Part shown: in pieces, positions 11,935-23,025 of the stretch | How the letters are laid out: every line of letters starts with the position of its first letter | Numbering within the stretch: the first letter of the stretch is position 1 | Assembly: GCA_023548195.1 (NCBI GenBank) | Contig: JAJHZJ010000043.1 | Span: 1,054,001-1,118,000 of the forward strand | Length of the DNA stretch: 64,000 nucleotides | Direction of reading: 5' to 3' | Origin: Bettongia penicillata ogilbyi | Taxonomy: Eukaryota > Chordata > Mammalia > Diprotodontia > Potoroidae | Made by a program: the position numbers and the translations under genes | The notes under the pieces: generated by a model | Told to the model about the DNA's origin: nothing | What the model saw: only the letters and a program-made list of their open reading frames with translations | Database searches by the model: none

Positions 11935-13490
11935 ACTTTTTCTGTGTTTCTGCCATGGCAGATTCACCTCCCTCAGGGTCTCCCCACAGTCTAGAAGAGG
12001 GCCTGCAGCTCCTCCTGATCTGGAGCCCCTTGACCTCAACGCTTCCGAATGGTTTGGTTTGTCTTTTGTTCCAAAGAGGACCATAACATCAGGAAGGTGA
12101 TGCCTGACATGTGAGCGAACTGGGTACAAGTGAGGGAGGGCTGTTCAGTCATCAGTCTCATTCTCTCCTCTGCGACCATTTGGGTCCAGCAGCCAGATAC
12201 AGATCAGGACACAGGGGGATGGCCCAGGATTCAGTGGGGGACCTTGGCCTTTCCAAGATAGTTTTTAAGAAGTCTCAGTTTGAGGTGAATGGAATATTTC
12301 CCCCTTCATATTCCCTTGGGCAGTCAGTCCAGGGTTTCTAGGCCCCATCTACTGCCTGTACAGGGGCCTCTGAATCATCTTACCAGCCACCATGGCTCCT
12401 GAAGAGCCAAGGAAGAAAGACCTGACCCCATCCCACCACAGCCACTGCTATGACTTATTGATGGAAGTGTTGCCAAGGAAGACACTGGTCCCAGCTTCCC
12501 TTTCCCCATACCCCAGGACAGTCCTAATTGGGCTACTAGGCAGCTGCCAGGTGGTGTGAAGGACAGAGATTGGCTTTGGAGGCAGGGAGGTCAGAGGACA
12601 AATGCAGCCTGTGGCCTGGGCAAGTCCTGACCAACTCCTGGCCAGGGCTTTTGTCAGAGTTAAAAGTACCACTGGTGGTAAGTGCTTAGACAACCCTGCA
12701 GAGGTCTTCTCATGGGTGATTTCCACCTACTCTTGGGTGAGCTCTAGGAGAGCAGCATTTGTAGGAAGTGCTTTACCCTTCTGCCTCTCCCTCCCCTGGT
12801 CCCTGTCAACTGGCACCCTCTGGATACTTGGTGTGCCTCTGCGCTATGGGCCAGTCTCCTGCCCTTCCTCTCCTCCCCTCCTGGGACTATCCTGGCTGCC
12901 TCCTCTGGTGGTGATGCAGCTTGCCAGGGGCTCCCCTAACATGTGAACTGAGGCTTGGGTGAGGCCTGAGTAGGGCAGAGGGCATGTGCTCTGGAGGGAG
13001 GGGCACACTGGATTCAAGCCTTCCAGGACCCCCCCATCCCTTTGGCTCTGCACAGCACCCATTAGTGAGGCCCCTGGCCACGTCAGGCTGAGTCAGTGGT
13101 GTGAAACACAGCAGTGCTAGCTCCCTAGCCTCTCACTGAATGGCCCTGCCTCTGTCCCCTGGCCAGCTTGGACAAAGAAGGTGCTCTGGGCTGGCACGAC
13201 CCTTCTTGGGGATGTGAACCATTCTGGTTGCTCATCCTGTGCACCAGGAGTTGGATCAAGGAGTCAGCTAGGCTTGGCTGGGCCAGTGCCCGCCCTCATC
13301 TTCACTCCCTCTATGGATCACATGGGCATGTGCCTTCCTCTTGTTCCTGGGGACCTCCCATGAGGGCATGGTACACCTCTCAAAGATGAAGGCTTTTCCT
13401 TAGTCTCAGGCTTCCTCATAGTTTTAAAGCAGTGGAATCACAGCATGGAGACCTCAGACTCACAGAGCCTTGAGTCAGGTCAGAGGACCC
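11935..13490. other. Intronic sequence with a weak SINE fragment
   Basis: A diverged tRNA-SINE-like stretch lies at about 12538-12670 (GGCAGCTGCCAGGTGGTGTG, later TGTGGCCTGGGCAAGTCCTG). Otherwise I see no gene, RNA or tandem repeat. Confidence 0.45.
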
Positions 13491-13494
13491 ATAA

Positions 13495-13570
13495 GAAACA
13501 TTAGGGATCATCTGTTCCTACTCTCTTATTTTGCAGATGAGGAAACTGAGCCCCAGCAGAGTTGACTTCC
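13495..13570 (-). mobile_element. MIR fragment, antisense
   Basis: TTATTTTGCAGATGAGGAAA followed by CTGAGCCCCAGCAGAGTTGA is the 3' half of MIR in reverse complement. Confidence 0.55.
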
Positions 13571-13859
13571 CTGCCCCCATCTCTGGCACTCCCTAAGGTA
13601 CAAGGATAGACAAGGACACCAGGCACCCCATGACTGCACTGCCAATGTCCCCAGGGTCAAGTTCTTGGCTGTCAGGCTGGAGGCCTCAGGGCACACAAGG
13701 CAGGCAGCTGTGTGTTCCCAAGGCAGGCCTGCCAAATCCTTGCTACATTTATCAAAGGCTTATCACTTGCCAACCTTGGCTTTTAGGAGAAATGGGGGCC
13801 ATTAGGTAGAGGTGGGGCTTCCTCTGGCTCCAGGACGAGGGGCCAGAGGAGCAGGTGTT

Positions 13860-14075
13860 TGTTGCATTCTACCACTCAATCCTTCTGGAGAGGAGGCTAA
13901 TCTCCTGCTCCCACGGCCACCTAGAGCCAGGCAGCCGCTGTCTCATTAGCTCTGTGCTACACGTGGTGGCCTGACCCAAGAGGAGAGAAGCCTTCATGAA
14001 GCCAGGCTTAGTGATGGGACTTAGCTGCAGATTTAAAACTTCCCACCTGTCACTTGGGGCCTTGACTGGAGAGCT
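13860..14075. promoter_or_regulatory. Weak candidate conserved non-coding segment
   Basis: A non-repetitive block with CTCATTAGCTCTGTGCTACA and CAGATTTAAAACTTCCCACC followed by TGTCAC, including an E-box-like CACCTG. It differs in texture from the neighbouring minisatellite. The call is inference only. Confidence 0.2.
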
Positions 14076-14109
14076 GGACAGCCAGGAGAAGGACAGGGAC
14101 TGAGTGACC

Positions 14110-14400
14110 TGGAAAGGATAGGGCTGGGCCAGAAAGAGCTGGCTGGATAGAACAGGGCCGGGCTGGGCAGAGCTGCATGGGTAGGGCAGAGCTTGGCTGG
14201 GCAGAGCTGGGCAGAACTGGATAGACAGGGCTGAGTTGGGCTGGGTAGAGTTCAGCAGAGCTGGGTGGATAGAACAGGACTGGACTGGGCAGAGCTGGGT
14301 GGGTTGAATAGGGCTGGACTGGGCAGAGCTGGGTGAGTAGGACAGAGCTTGGCTAGACTGAGAAGAGCCGGGCCAGGCTGAATTAGTGAAGTTGTGCAGT
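14110..14400. repeat. Degenerate minisatellite, about 34-40 bp unit
   Basis: The motif GGACTGGGCAGAGCTGGGTG with a following GGATAGAACAGG-like segment recurs about seven times. The two best units, near 14283 and 14317, are 34 bp apart. The remaining units are diverged and vary in length. Confidence 0.8.
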
Positions 14401-15755
14401 GGGCAACTGCTCTTAGAGCTGAGCCATACTGGGGTGGGGGGTGGGGTGGTCCTTAGGCAGGCTGTTTACCACTCGCTGTCTGTGCTCTGTAAAGGAACTC
14501 AAAGCCGCACACATATTGAACACTACCACAGCTTCTAGGGCCCCCATCTCCTGCTCTGAGCTCAGTTCTGGGGCTGTCAAAGAAAATGGAGGAAAAGAAT
14601 TGCTTTGAGGTCAGCTCACATTCCAGAGGAGGCAGAGATGGGAGTCTGGTGAAAACCAGTCCAGGCCCAGTGGGCCCTTGGGGTCTCGCTTTACCCTGTG
14701 CCTTCAGAGCAGTCAACATTGGTGAAGTATAAACTACATGTGGGTTAGGAGACATATTGGGTTCGTCCCCAGGGAGACAGGGGGAGAGGGCTGAGGTGAG
14801 GCTGCCTGGGAGGGCCTTGCCCAGATGCCAGCTCTCAGATCTGTCCAAGAGGCAGGGCTGTTGAGAAGGGTCTGCAAGACCCTTCTGCTAAGGAGTTGCC
14901 AGAGCAGATGGCACAGCCCCACCCAGCCTCACTCAGAAAAGCCCTTCTGGGACATTCGCCAAGTTTCCAGCAAAGAGGGTGAGAATGGCCTGACCTCTGC
15001 TAGGCACTCCCATCTATGAGAGTGTGTGCTTAAGGTTTGCTCACAAAGAATCAGGCAGTGTTTTGATGGACGAACAAAATAACAAGATTTATTCTATAAG
15101 AAGGTGCAGGGTTAATTCACTTCCACCAGAGAAGAGCTTATCCTCTCTCAAACTAATGGCCTGAGCCTGCTGTCAGGCTAGAAGTACATGGATGGGACAG
15201 ACCCTCTGTCTGCTGTTGGTGGCATGGGCAGAGCCCTCAGAACAGCAGGAAGCCTGACTAGGGACCGCTGGGAGCATGGTCCAGGGAAACAGGCCTGTTT
15301 GCTTACAGAAAAGCATCTGCAGGTAACAAGCAGTTTTGATATACAAAAGATTTAATAAGTATGTATCTTGGAGGGAAAAGACTATGAGCACTGAAACATT
15401 TTCATGGAAGCCTCTCCCCGATTGCCAAGGCTGGAAGCAGGAACAAATCCTAGGGGCTGGCCGCTGACTTAGTGTTAGCACGTGGAGAAGCAGCCGACCA
15501 GGACAAAATGGGTTGTCCGGTCTCACAATCCTCCTCCCATCCCATCCTGAACACCAGAGCTGACCTCAGCCCGGAACCACAGAGTGGGAAAGGACCTCGA
15601 CAGAACTGGACCAAGAATCTCCCCACCTTCAGAATCCCACCAAACATGATGAGGCTGGTGGTCCCTCTGTGGCAGGACAGCCTTTTGGCTTCTGTGTCCC
15701 TCCAGAGCCCTGCTCCACCAGGCAGAGTACCTCTGATAGATCCCTCATGACATGG
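14401..15755. other. Intronic sequence without recognised genes
   Basis: Mixed unique sequence. A somewhat AT-richer part at 15060-15400 (GAACAAAATAACAAGATTTA) could be a worn transposon, but I cannot place it in a family. Confidence 0.4.
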
Positions 15756-15759
15756 ACCC

Positions 15760-16117
15760 TTCACCATCCTGTGGGCCTCCTTTGGAGGTTTTCTAGTTTA
15801 TCAATGGCTTTCCTAAAATGTGGGGTCCAGAACTGAAATCAGCACTTCAGTGAGGTCTGATGGGGTGTGTGTGTCTCACCTCCCTATCCCTGGAAGCCCC
15901 ACTTTTCAAAATATGGTCCAAGGTGCACATGAGCTTCTTTGACTGGCTTCTATCTCTGCTGAGTTTGAGGTCCACTCAGACCCCTGGCTCTTCCCCTAGC
16001 CCTGACAAACTGCCATGTAATCATTTCTCTCCCATTCTGTACTTGCAAGGGCAATTTTCTGAACACAAATCTAATACTTGACACTTATGCCTGCTGAGTT
16101 CCATCTTATCCAAAGAT
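15760..16117 (-). mobile_element. CR1/L3 LINE fragment, antisense, part 1
   Basis: ATGTGGGGTCCAGAACTGAA, then CAGCACTTCAGTGAGGTCTG, then CCCATTCTGTACTTGCAAGG and GAGTTCCATCTTATCCAAAG follow the reverse-complement order of a CR1/L3 element. The sense form of the same region occurs at 53465-53885. It breaks at about 16117 and resumes at 16715. Confidence 0.65.
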
Positions 16118-16119
16118 CC

Positions 16120-16465
16120 ACATGGTCAAAGCAATGGTTTTTCCATTAGCAATGCATGGTAACGGGAGATGGACAATAAGAAATTGGGATGCTGGAGAAG
16201 ATTTGTAGAACAGCAAAGGGACCAAAACAGTCAAGACTTCAATTCATTTGTTCACTGGAAGGTCAAACACCGAAGCTGAAGCTAAAATACTTTGGCCACA
16301 AAATGAGAAGATGGGACACATTGGGCGAGACCCCAATATGGGGAAGATTGAAGGCAAAAGTGGAGGATGAGATGGCTAGAGAGTGTGGGGGAAACAATGA
16401 GCATGGATGTGGAAAGACTTCAGAAGACAGTGGAGGAAAGGAGGGCCTGCTGTGCTGTGGTCCAT
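16120..16465 (+). mobile_element. RTE-clade LINE, ORF 3' end fragment
   Basis: The plus-strand frame reads LEKICRT, SRLQFICSLEGQTPKLKLK, YFGHKMRR, then degrades through GRLKAKVEDEMA to GKTSEDSGGKEG. The FGH-MRR block followed by a GK-rich stretch is typical of the C-terminus of RTE/BovB reverse transcriptases. The 3' part is frame-damaged and truncated, so it is a dead copy. It sits inside the CR1/L3 copy. Confidence 0.7.
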
Positions 16466-16529
16466 AGGGTCCCAATACAGCACAGTGATTCTGGGGGCAG
16501 CACATTTAGGGTAAAGGTCAGGGTTTGAG

Positions 16530-16705
16530 TAGGAGGCATGTAGGGTCAGGAAGTCTGGAGTTCAATCCAACCTCCAACATTTAGTCACTTCCCCTCTATC
16601 TGCCTCAGTTTCCTCAACCAATGCCTCCCTTCCAAGGTTGTAAGGGTGAAATGTCATTCTATTGGTAAAGTACCCCACACAGCGCCTGGCAGGAAGCACT
16701 CATTC
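16530..16705 (+). mobile_element. MIR-like SINE
   Basis: GGGTCAGGAAGTCTGGAGTT, then TGCCTCAGTTTCCTCAACCA, then CCAAGGTTGTAAGGGTGAAA and CACACAGCGCCTGGCAGGAA follow SINE order. It lies between the RTE fragment and the second CR1/L3 part. Confidence 0.65.
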
Positions 16706-16714
16706 CCTTCCCAT

Positions 16715-16865
16715 CTTTGTTTTTATTAGATTAAATTCAGCCCAATGCTTGGGCATCAATATCTTTGGGATCCTAACAGTCCTTAAGGATGCCAGCACTC
16801 CTACCCAGCTTTGTGGCATCGGCAAATATGAGGAACCTTCTTTCCAGTCACCGACAAGAGCTGGG
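16715..16865 (-). mobile_element. CR1/L3 LINE fragment, antisense, part 2
   Basis: TTATTAGATTAAATTCAGCC, then CCAATGCTTGGGCATCAATA, then CCCAGCTTTGTGGCATCGGC continues the element at 15760-16117 in the same orientation. The join is close to collinear, so the RTE and SINE entered an older CR1/L3 copy. Confidence 0.6.
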
Positions 16866-16892
16866 ATCAAGCATGGATCCCGGGAGATGATA

Positions 16893-17110
16893 ACCTGGGC
16901 AGTCAAGTGGTGCAGCGGAGAGAGTGTCCAGCTGGGCATCAGGATGATCCGAGCAGATCTAACCTTGGACACTGTGTGACCCTGGAAAGTCACTTTACCC
17001 TGTGTACCTCAGTTTCCTCATCTGTAAAATGAGCTGGTGAAGAAAATGACAAACCACTCCAGTATCTCTGCCAAGAAAACTCCAGATGGAGGCAGGAAGA
17101 TGACTTAACA
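16893..17110 (+). mobile_element. Marsupial tRNA-derived SINE (Mar1-like)
   Basis: GGCAGTCAAGTGGTGCAGCG at the start, CTGTGTGACCCTGGAAAGTC in the middle, then CATCTGTAAAATGAGCTGGT, then AACCACTCCAGTATCTCTGC and CAAGAAAACTCCAGATGG. This 3' half (GAGCTGG...CCAAGAAAACTCC) is characteristic of a marsupial SINE family. Confidence 0.8.
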
Positions 17111-20100
17111 GGGGTTGACTCATCTTTGAATCTGGCCACTTCAGACACTGAAGGGACCTGCCTGCACTCTTGGGCAACCATGTTTTTCACAAGAAACAGT
17201 GCTTTGCTCAGCCCCAGTGGTTCCCTGAACTGATCCTGTCAATTAAGGGGAAGTAAAGGCAGTCCAGTAAGACCAGTTCTCAAGGAATCCAGGATGGCCC
17301 TTAGGAGCCAGGCTTCCTTTCCTACATGCTCACTGGCCCTTGGGAGCTCCTTTGTAGGACATTCCCTGGAAGAGATCTTGGCCCACACACACTGCTACCT
17401 CCATCCTCTGCCTCCTTCAGTGCCATCTCAAACATGACTTCAGGGCCTGAGTGGAGGACCACATCCTGCTTCTTGGCTTCCAACATTCCTATCACCTTCT
17501 TACTGAGCCCAAGGTTCTCTTAGAGCATGAGGAAAGAGCTGATGTCCTGCATGGTATCCTTGGTGGGAAAGCATGGGAGGGTGGCATAGGGGTGGGAGGG
17601 TAGCATCCCCTGACCTGGTGGGTATAGTCACCAGCTGAGTTTTCCTCACTTGGATGTGGGGCATGACATTCCCCAGCTCCACAGTTGGGATCCCAGAAAG
17701 CAAAGGAGTGGTTTGGGTGGTTTGGGGTTACTCAGATCTGGGATGGACCCTCCCAGCACATCCCTGCCTCTACCAGTGTGGGCACTAGGATGGGGGTGGG
17801 TGACTGTCCCTGGTGGTACAGAACCTGGACTCTCTGAGTGGACAGAGACCCCAGCACCCAGCTTGTCTTGCAGGGCCCAGTGTACATCATGTCCACAAAG
17901 ACCCTTGGGTATAAGTACACAGAGGCTTCGGGGATCTTGAGGCTCCTGCTCATGGTCTCGCCTACCTCTCTGCCCATGCATACAAGGTGGGCCCAGATAC
18001 CCAGACAAGTAGACATCTGCTGAAAGTAGGCTTCCTCACTATGGAAGGCACCTTGGTTGCCTCACCACCAGCCCTGGATCAAGCCTTGCTGGGAGGGAAA
18101 TATCTGGAAAGTCTGCCCTCCTTGGCCCCTACTCCACCATCCTGGAGGAAGGTCCCCCTGAGGGGAAGGAAGGTCAGAGGAGGCAGGAACCAAGGCCAGA
18201 CAGCCCAGGCCAGCAGGCAGGCAGCCAGGGGCTGAGCTCCCTGCTGCTGCTGGCCAAAGGGGTATGAACCCAGCCTGCTCACATCCTGTGTCCCCAGAAA
18301 AGGACAGCTGCTGTCAGCTTCCCCCCCGGCTAGTTTGTCTTTCATGGACCAGCGGTGCCAAGGAGCTTGATCCTTCCCCTAGCTAGGGTTCCCGTAGGCT
18401 GATCCATTTCAGCTGAGAGGCCATCTGATAAGACACGATATCTGCAGGGTCTCCAGCTGAGTGAGCCCCCTTTCTTTCCCCATCAGTGAAAGTGAGCCTG
18501 CCCCCACCCTCCAGACCCACTTATCATCACCCAGGGCCTCAGCAGAATGATAGGTGCCAAGAACTCTGTTCAATGCAGTGAGCTATTAGTGAACTCTTGT
18601 TTTCTGAAGGCCCCTGTGCCCTGTACAAAGAGGTACACTGAGCGGTCCCTGTCTTTAGGCTTAGAGCCAGTCTCCTATGGGGTGAGGTGGACACAAGACA
18701 GACTTTAGCAGAGCTACCTCAGATACCACCCCCTCAGCACTGGCATCATGCCCTGACTTAGGACCTCCTTAATTTGGGCAACTCTCAGGGGCTGAGACTA
18801 GAGAGGGCACCCTGGGACATCCTCCCCCACTACAGTAATGGTGTTTCAGCAGACATCAGGCTGAATCATGAAGAGCCTTGGGGCCTTTGGGGCAGACAGC
18901 AGGATTCATGCAAGCTCCCACAGACAGTAGCTTCCTCCAGGGAAAAAGAGCCCTGGCTCTAGTCAGCCTCTGTCCATGGTAGCTGTGGAGGCAGATAAGA
19001 CTGGGGCATCACTGCCCTTCTGGGGCCCCTGGAGGTATTCATACCTATCACTGGGTATCCTGGTGGGAGGCTCCCCCCCAATACACATACACACACGTAC
19101 ACACCCATGCACACGTGTGTGCACCCACATGTGCAGAAGAGACGGGCCGGCCACCAGCACTCCACGCTCAGGCTTCACCCGCAGCAGCGGTGTCTGGGTC
19201 TGGATCTAGGGAGCCACAAAGCCTGAAAGGAGGCTCCCATCACATGGATCCAGCTGCCAAGGACCCCTTTCACTGAATTTTCAAGATCAGAAGGCAGTGG
19301 TTTCTTCCACAATGTCACTACATAGACAAATGTTTCTTTTTAAATTGTGTGCGTGTGTGTGCATGTGTGAGTGCATGAGTGTGTATGGGGAAAGGAAAGC
19401 AAAGACAAACATTTTAAACCAAAAAGAATAAAAGGAGTACACCTCATTTTCTTTTAAGGAAATAAAAGGAAAGGAACCCCCGGGGAGTGGATGTGATTCT
19501 GGCTTCATCCTTTGTAGGTCTTCTCTCTGGGTCCAGAATCCTGGAGTGGGGGTGGGGAGATAGGCTGGGCAACAGGGGTTGGAGAAGACACCTGGTGAGT
19601 GTCCCCTGCTTCTGAAGGCCGGAGCTGGGCTAGTCACAGGGGAGCCTCCTCTGTGCTCCAGGATCCGGCCAGAGGTCCCCTTTGCCTCTCCCCACAGGGC
19701 ATTCACTCCTTCAGAGCCAATACTGGCTCGGGATGCCATAAACCCTAGCCTATCTTCAACTGGAGACAATCCCTTATAAAAGCAAGAAGCTTGCAAGGGC
19801 ACGCTGTGTTAGGCCATACAATGCCAGGCCACCAGGCTTCCCAGCTCCAGTGTAGTGGCACTTTCTGTCTAAGCAGGGCTGAACTCCTCCTAGGGGTCAC
19901 TGAGCCAGGCCAAAGTCTACTTGCTTCTAACTGCACTGAGGCCAGGGTAGCAGCACCTGCCCTTGTCATAGGCCAAGACTGGTATACATCCTGATGCCCC
20001 CTGTGCCTCTATCCTGGCTTCCTTTGTCCTATCTCCTTCCAACAGAGAAAGTCTCTTGGACAGAAAGGGATGGTGGATGGCATGGGAACTCCCAGACTGG

Positions 20101-20149
20101 GAAACACCTACCAAGACAGGATAGCACCTTCTCTAACTTATAGTGTCTC
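17111..20149. other. Intronic sequence with two CA/TG-rich patches
   Basis: CA-rich sequence lies at 19078-19128 and TG-rich sequence at 19347-19386, the latter followed by an A/G-rich stretch to 19480. No exon with splice sites is visible, and the open frames are short and unrelated to known domains. Confidence 0.45.
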
Positions 20150-20410
20150 CAAAGACACTGGGCAAGTCAATCACTCTCTGCCTCAGTTTCCCCAACAGTA
20201 AAATGGGGGTAACAATAGTTTCTACCTGGAAGGATTGTTGTGGGCATCAAATATTTATAAAGCAGGCAGCAGAGTCCGGCACACAGTAGGTATTTAAATG
20301 CTTCTCCCTCTCATCCTTGGAGAACTGCCTAGTGAAGGTAGTGATTTGCCCAGGGTCACATAGCCAATCTGTGTCAGAGGCAGAACCTTTGAGACCATCT
20401 TCCTCTATCT
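20150..20410. mobile_element. Two MIR-type fragments, opposite orientations
   Basis: 20150-20310 reads in sense (GGGCAAGTCAATCACTCTCT, then CAGTTTCCCCAACAGTAAAA, then CGGCACACAGTAGGTATTTA). 20315-20405 reads in antisense (GATTTGCCCAGGGTCACATA). Both are diverged. Confidence 0.65.
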
Positions 20411-20439
20411 GCTAATGATGGAGCCTCTCTAGATGTGAG

Positions 20440-21075
20440 TATCCAATAAAAATGCTAAGTAAAAGCCTGGCAAACACACCACACAATATATCCAAAATAT
20501 CATTCACAACAACCAAGTTGGATTTATACCCTGGAATTAGGAAAACAATCAACATAATTAATCCTATTAAAAACAAGAACAGTTCCAATCACATGCCACA
20601 TGATTATATCATGAGATATAGAAAAAGCCTTTGACAAAGCCTAGCTCTCATTTATACCCAAAACTTATACGGCCCAGAGGCAGAGAAGCTTCTTCTTAAA
20701 TGATAAAAAAGATCTGACTAAACCCCCAAATCATCATTTTACACAGTGGGGAAACATGAGCTCTCCCAAGAGTTAAAACAACTCTCTCTCCCCCTTCCCT
20801 GCTGTTGTTTGATGTAGCTCCAGAAAAACTATCAGTACTAATGAGACAAAAGAAAGAGATGAAACCACAAACATCGTCAAAGAGGAAATAAAATAAGGTA
20901 GTTAATACCACCATGTTTACTTAGAAAACCCAAGAGAATCAGAAAAAAAGTAATAGTATCACTAAAATGACAAGATGCAAAATAAATACCCCCAAAGTCA
21001 ACAGTATTTCTATGTAGAAACAATCAGATCCAAGGGGAAATAATGGAAAGGCAAATCCCACCCCAAACAGCTACT
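20440..21075 (+). mobile_element. L1 ORF2 remnant (reverse transcriptase region), internally deleted
   Basis: A plus-strand frame from 20452 reads LANTPHNISKI, then LYPGIRKTINIINPIKNKN, resembling the L1 stretch just before the AEKAFD reverse-transcriptase block. After about 20640 the frame is broken. A later part (KRKR-NHKHR-RGNKI, then KSTVFLCRNNQ, spanning about 20850-21020 in shifted frames) resembles a more C-terminal part, so the segment carrying the catalytic residues appears to be missing. It is a dead copy. It ends about 20 bp before the first B segment. Confidence 0.7.
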
Positions 21076-21181
21076 GAAAGTGTCCAGGAGAGGGTCCAGG
21101 GCAGGTTAGGCAGTCACCCCTTCCTGAAACAAAGGAAGATGTATGCCTGCAGGGATATTCAGTACAAATGTACTGTGCTGT

Positions 21182-21494
21182 GGGCAGCTAGGTGGTGCAG
21201 AGGATAGAGCACCAGTGCAGGAGTCAGGAAGACTCTAGTTCAACTCTCACCTCAGACACTTGACACTCACTAGCTGTGTGACCTTGGGCAAGTCACTTAA
21301 CCCCAACTGCCTCATCCTGGGTCATCTCTAGTCATCCTGATGAATATATGGTGACAGGATTCAGCTGGCTCTGGAGGAGAAGTGAGGCTGGTGACCTGCA
21401 CAGCCCTCCCTCACTCAAAACGAAGTCAAGTGCAAGTCATATCATCATTTTCTCTGATGGCACGGTTGTCTTCGGCAACGAAGGATGAACACAC
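21182..21494 (+). mobile_element. WSINE-like marsupial SINE (in B)
   Basis: It starts GGGCAGCTAGGTGGTGCAGA, has CTAGCTGTGTGACCTTGGGC and AAGTCACTTAACCCCAACTG, then a 3' half with GGCTCTGGAGGAGAAGTGAG, GCACAGCCCTCCCTCAC and TTCGGCAACGAAGGATGAAC. I remember this 3' half from Australian marsupial SINEs, which is the main basis for the lineage call. Confidence 0.8.
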
Positions 21495-22127
21495 TGTGCC
21501 AATAAGCCAGTGTTCAATAAAGCCCCAGAATACAAATTACTTCTGAGTGAATGCCTATGGATCTGGGCTAGGATTTCTTGGGAAAGCAGGAAAGTAGTTT
21601 GGCAGAAAGTGGATTTAGACCAGCCGCTTCCACTATGCGTGTTATAACAACTTAAAACTGATACACAGATATTAAAAATCCCATCATAAAAAAGAGTGCC
21701 AGGTCAGGCACTTCCCACAGCGATGGCAAGGGGGAGCAGGAGCGTTTACAATGTTGTATCGACAGTTTAAGTTTTGCTAGTCTGTGCTCCCTTCCAGGCA
21801 CACCTCACATGCTATTTTGTAGCACAAAGCTGCTCCCACTGGGTCTCTCCCTGTCCATGCCTTTATACCTCTAAATTCCTTTGCATTTTCTTTTAGTATT
21901 TAATGATCTGTGTGTGTGCTGTGCTCCATCCTTGCCCACCAATAGAAGGTCCTGCTTCACTCTGGTCTCTGTATTCCTGGCTCATGGTTATAGCTTAATT
22001 CCTGCTGGTTATGCTGGTTTATATGAGAGCTGCATGAGTAAGTCTGTCTGTGCCCTCTCAAAAGGGAAGGATAAGCCCAGAGGGCAAACCCGGGGCAGGG
22101 GCATGGATGGGGAAGGTTGGGAAGCCA

Positions 22128-22265
22128 GTCTGTAGAGCTGTCCCAGAGGAGTGGGCTGCCCTGGGAGGTGGGGGAGGGCCTCAGTGGGAGCTGGGTGGCC
22201 ACTTCTCTGCTGTGCGATAAGATATTCTTTTGGGGAGAGGCTGGGAGGTCCCCTCCCTAGCTCCT
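22128..22265 (+). mobile_element. CR1/L3-like 3' fragment (in B)
   Basis: GAGGAGTGGGCTGCCCTGGG then GGTCCCCTCCCTAGCTCC resembles the conserved 3' part of CR1/L3 elements (usually TGGGCTGCCT...GAGGTCCCTTCCAGCTC). Short and diverged. Confidence 0.45.
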
Positions 22266-22430
22266 GTGAAAGCCTGGCTGGCAGATGAAATATTCTGGTT
22301 TCACTATTTGCTCCCAATTAAAAGTTGTACTTGTCTGGATTTTACACAATGACCTTTGAAAAATACAGATCAAGGCAATTAGGAGGAGAAACATCCACAC
22401 ACCAGGGGCATGTAGAGGGAAAATATCTAG
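22266..22430. promoter_or_regulatory. Candidate conserved non-coding element 1 (in B)
   Basis: AT-balanced, non-repetitive sequence with GAAATATTCTGG, CTCCCAATTAAAAGTTG, ATGACCTTTGAAAAATAC (contains TGACCTTTG, a nuclear-receptor-like half site) and GATCAAGGCAATTAGGAG. The second copy at about 36290-36440 is nearly unchanged, as expected for the whole block. Function is inferred from texture only. Confidence 0.3.
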
Positions 22431-22769
22431 GTGTCTGGTGGCAGGCACAGTTCCTGTTATCTCTGTGTTGTCGGGGGTCTGGCAGCTGGGGAAGGCACTG
22501 GACACACAGCCCTGAGCACGGTGCCTGGTGGTGGGGAAACAGAGCCTTGCCTCGCTGCTGAAGAGCCGTGGGACTCTGGGCTTGAGCAGCCAGGACTGCA
22601 AAATGAGAGCATTCAGGTCATCCCCCAGTCTCGCTCCCCAAGGGCTCCTCACTAGCCCAGTGGCACCCAGCAGACCCTTCTGGGTCCTGTGACCACCAAG
22701 TGTGCGAGTGTGTGTGTGTGTGATGTCTTCTTTCTGGGCAGTGGAACAGGGCAGAGGCTGCTCCCTGAT

Positions 22770-22910
22770 AAAACCTGAGAGCTTTCTAAAAATAGTCACA
22801 TCACCTGCCTTCTGAGGGGGCGGGTCCTAGGATTATTTTATTACTGAGGCATTTTGTGGGGTTTTATATCAGCTGAGCAACTAAGGTGGGGAGGGCCCTC
22901 CTAGCAGCTC
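22770..22910. promoter_or_regulatory. Candidate conserved non-coding element 2 with MEF2-like site (in B)
   Basis: CTAAAAATAG at 22786-22795 fits the MEF2 consensus YTA(A/T)4TAR exactly. It is followed by GGATTATTTTATTACTGAGG and TTTTATATCAGCTGAGCAAC (CAGCTG E-box). Whether it is functional cannot be told from one sequence. Confidence 0.3.
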
Positions 22911-22952
22911 TCTACCCAAGCTCCTGTGTGACATCTGCATACCCCAAGTAAT

Positions 22953-23025
22953 GGAGGAGGAGGGGGAGGAGGAGGGAGAGGAGGAGGAAGGAGAGCAGAG
23001 GAAGGAGGGGGAAGACAGAGATGCC
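22953..23025. repeat. GGA/GA-rich tract (in B)
   Basis: A purine run of GGAGGAGGAGGGGGAGGAGG type with GGAGAG variants. The B' counterpart is at about 36970-37030. Confidence 0.7.

Noticed and set aside
11162..12129. Open frames of 257, 277 and 303 codons on both strands
   Set aside because: They are produced by a 19-bp tandem unit without stop codons; all frames encode the same cycle and there is no splice or start context.
21182..21270. A functional tRNA gene in the SINE heads
   Set aside because: The A-box and B-box-like parts belong to tRNA-derived SINEs; I did not see an intact cloverleaf and the sequence continues into the SINE body.
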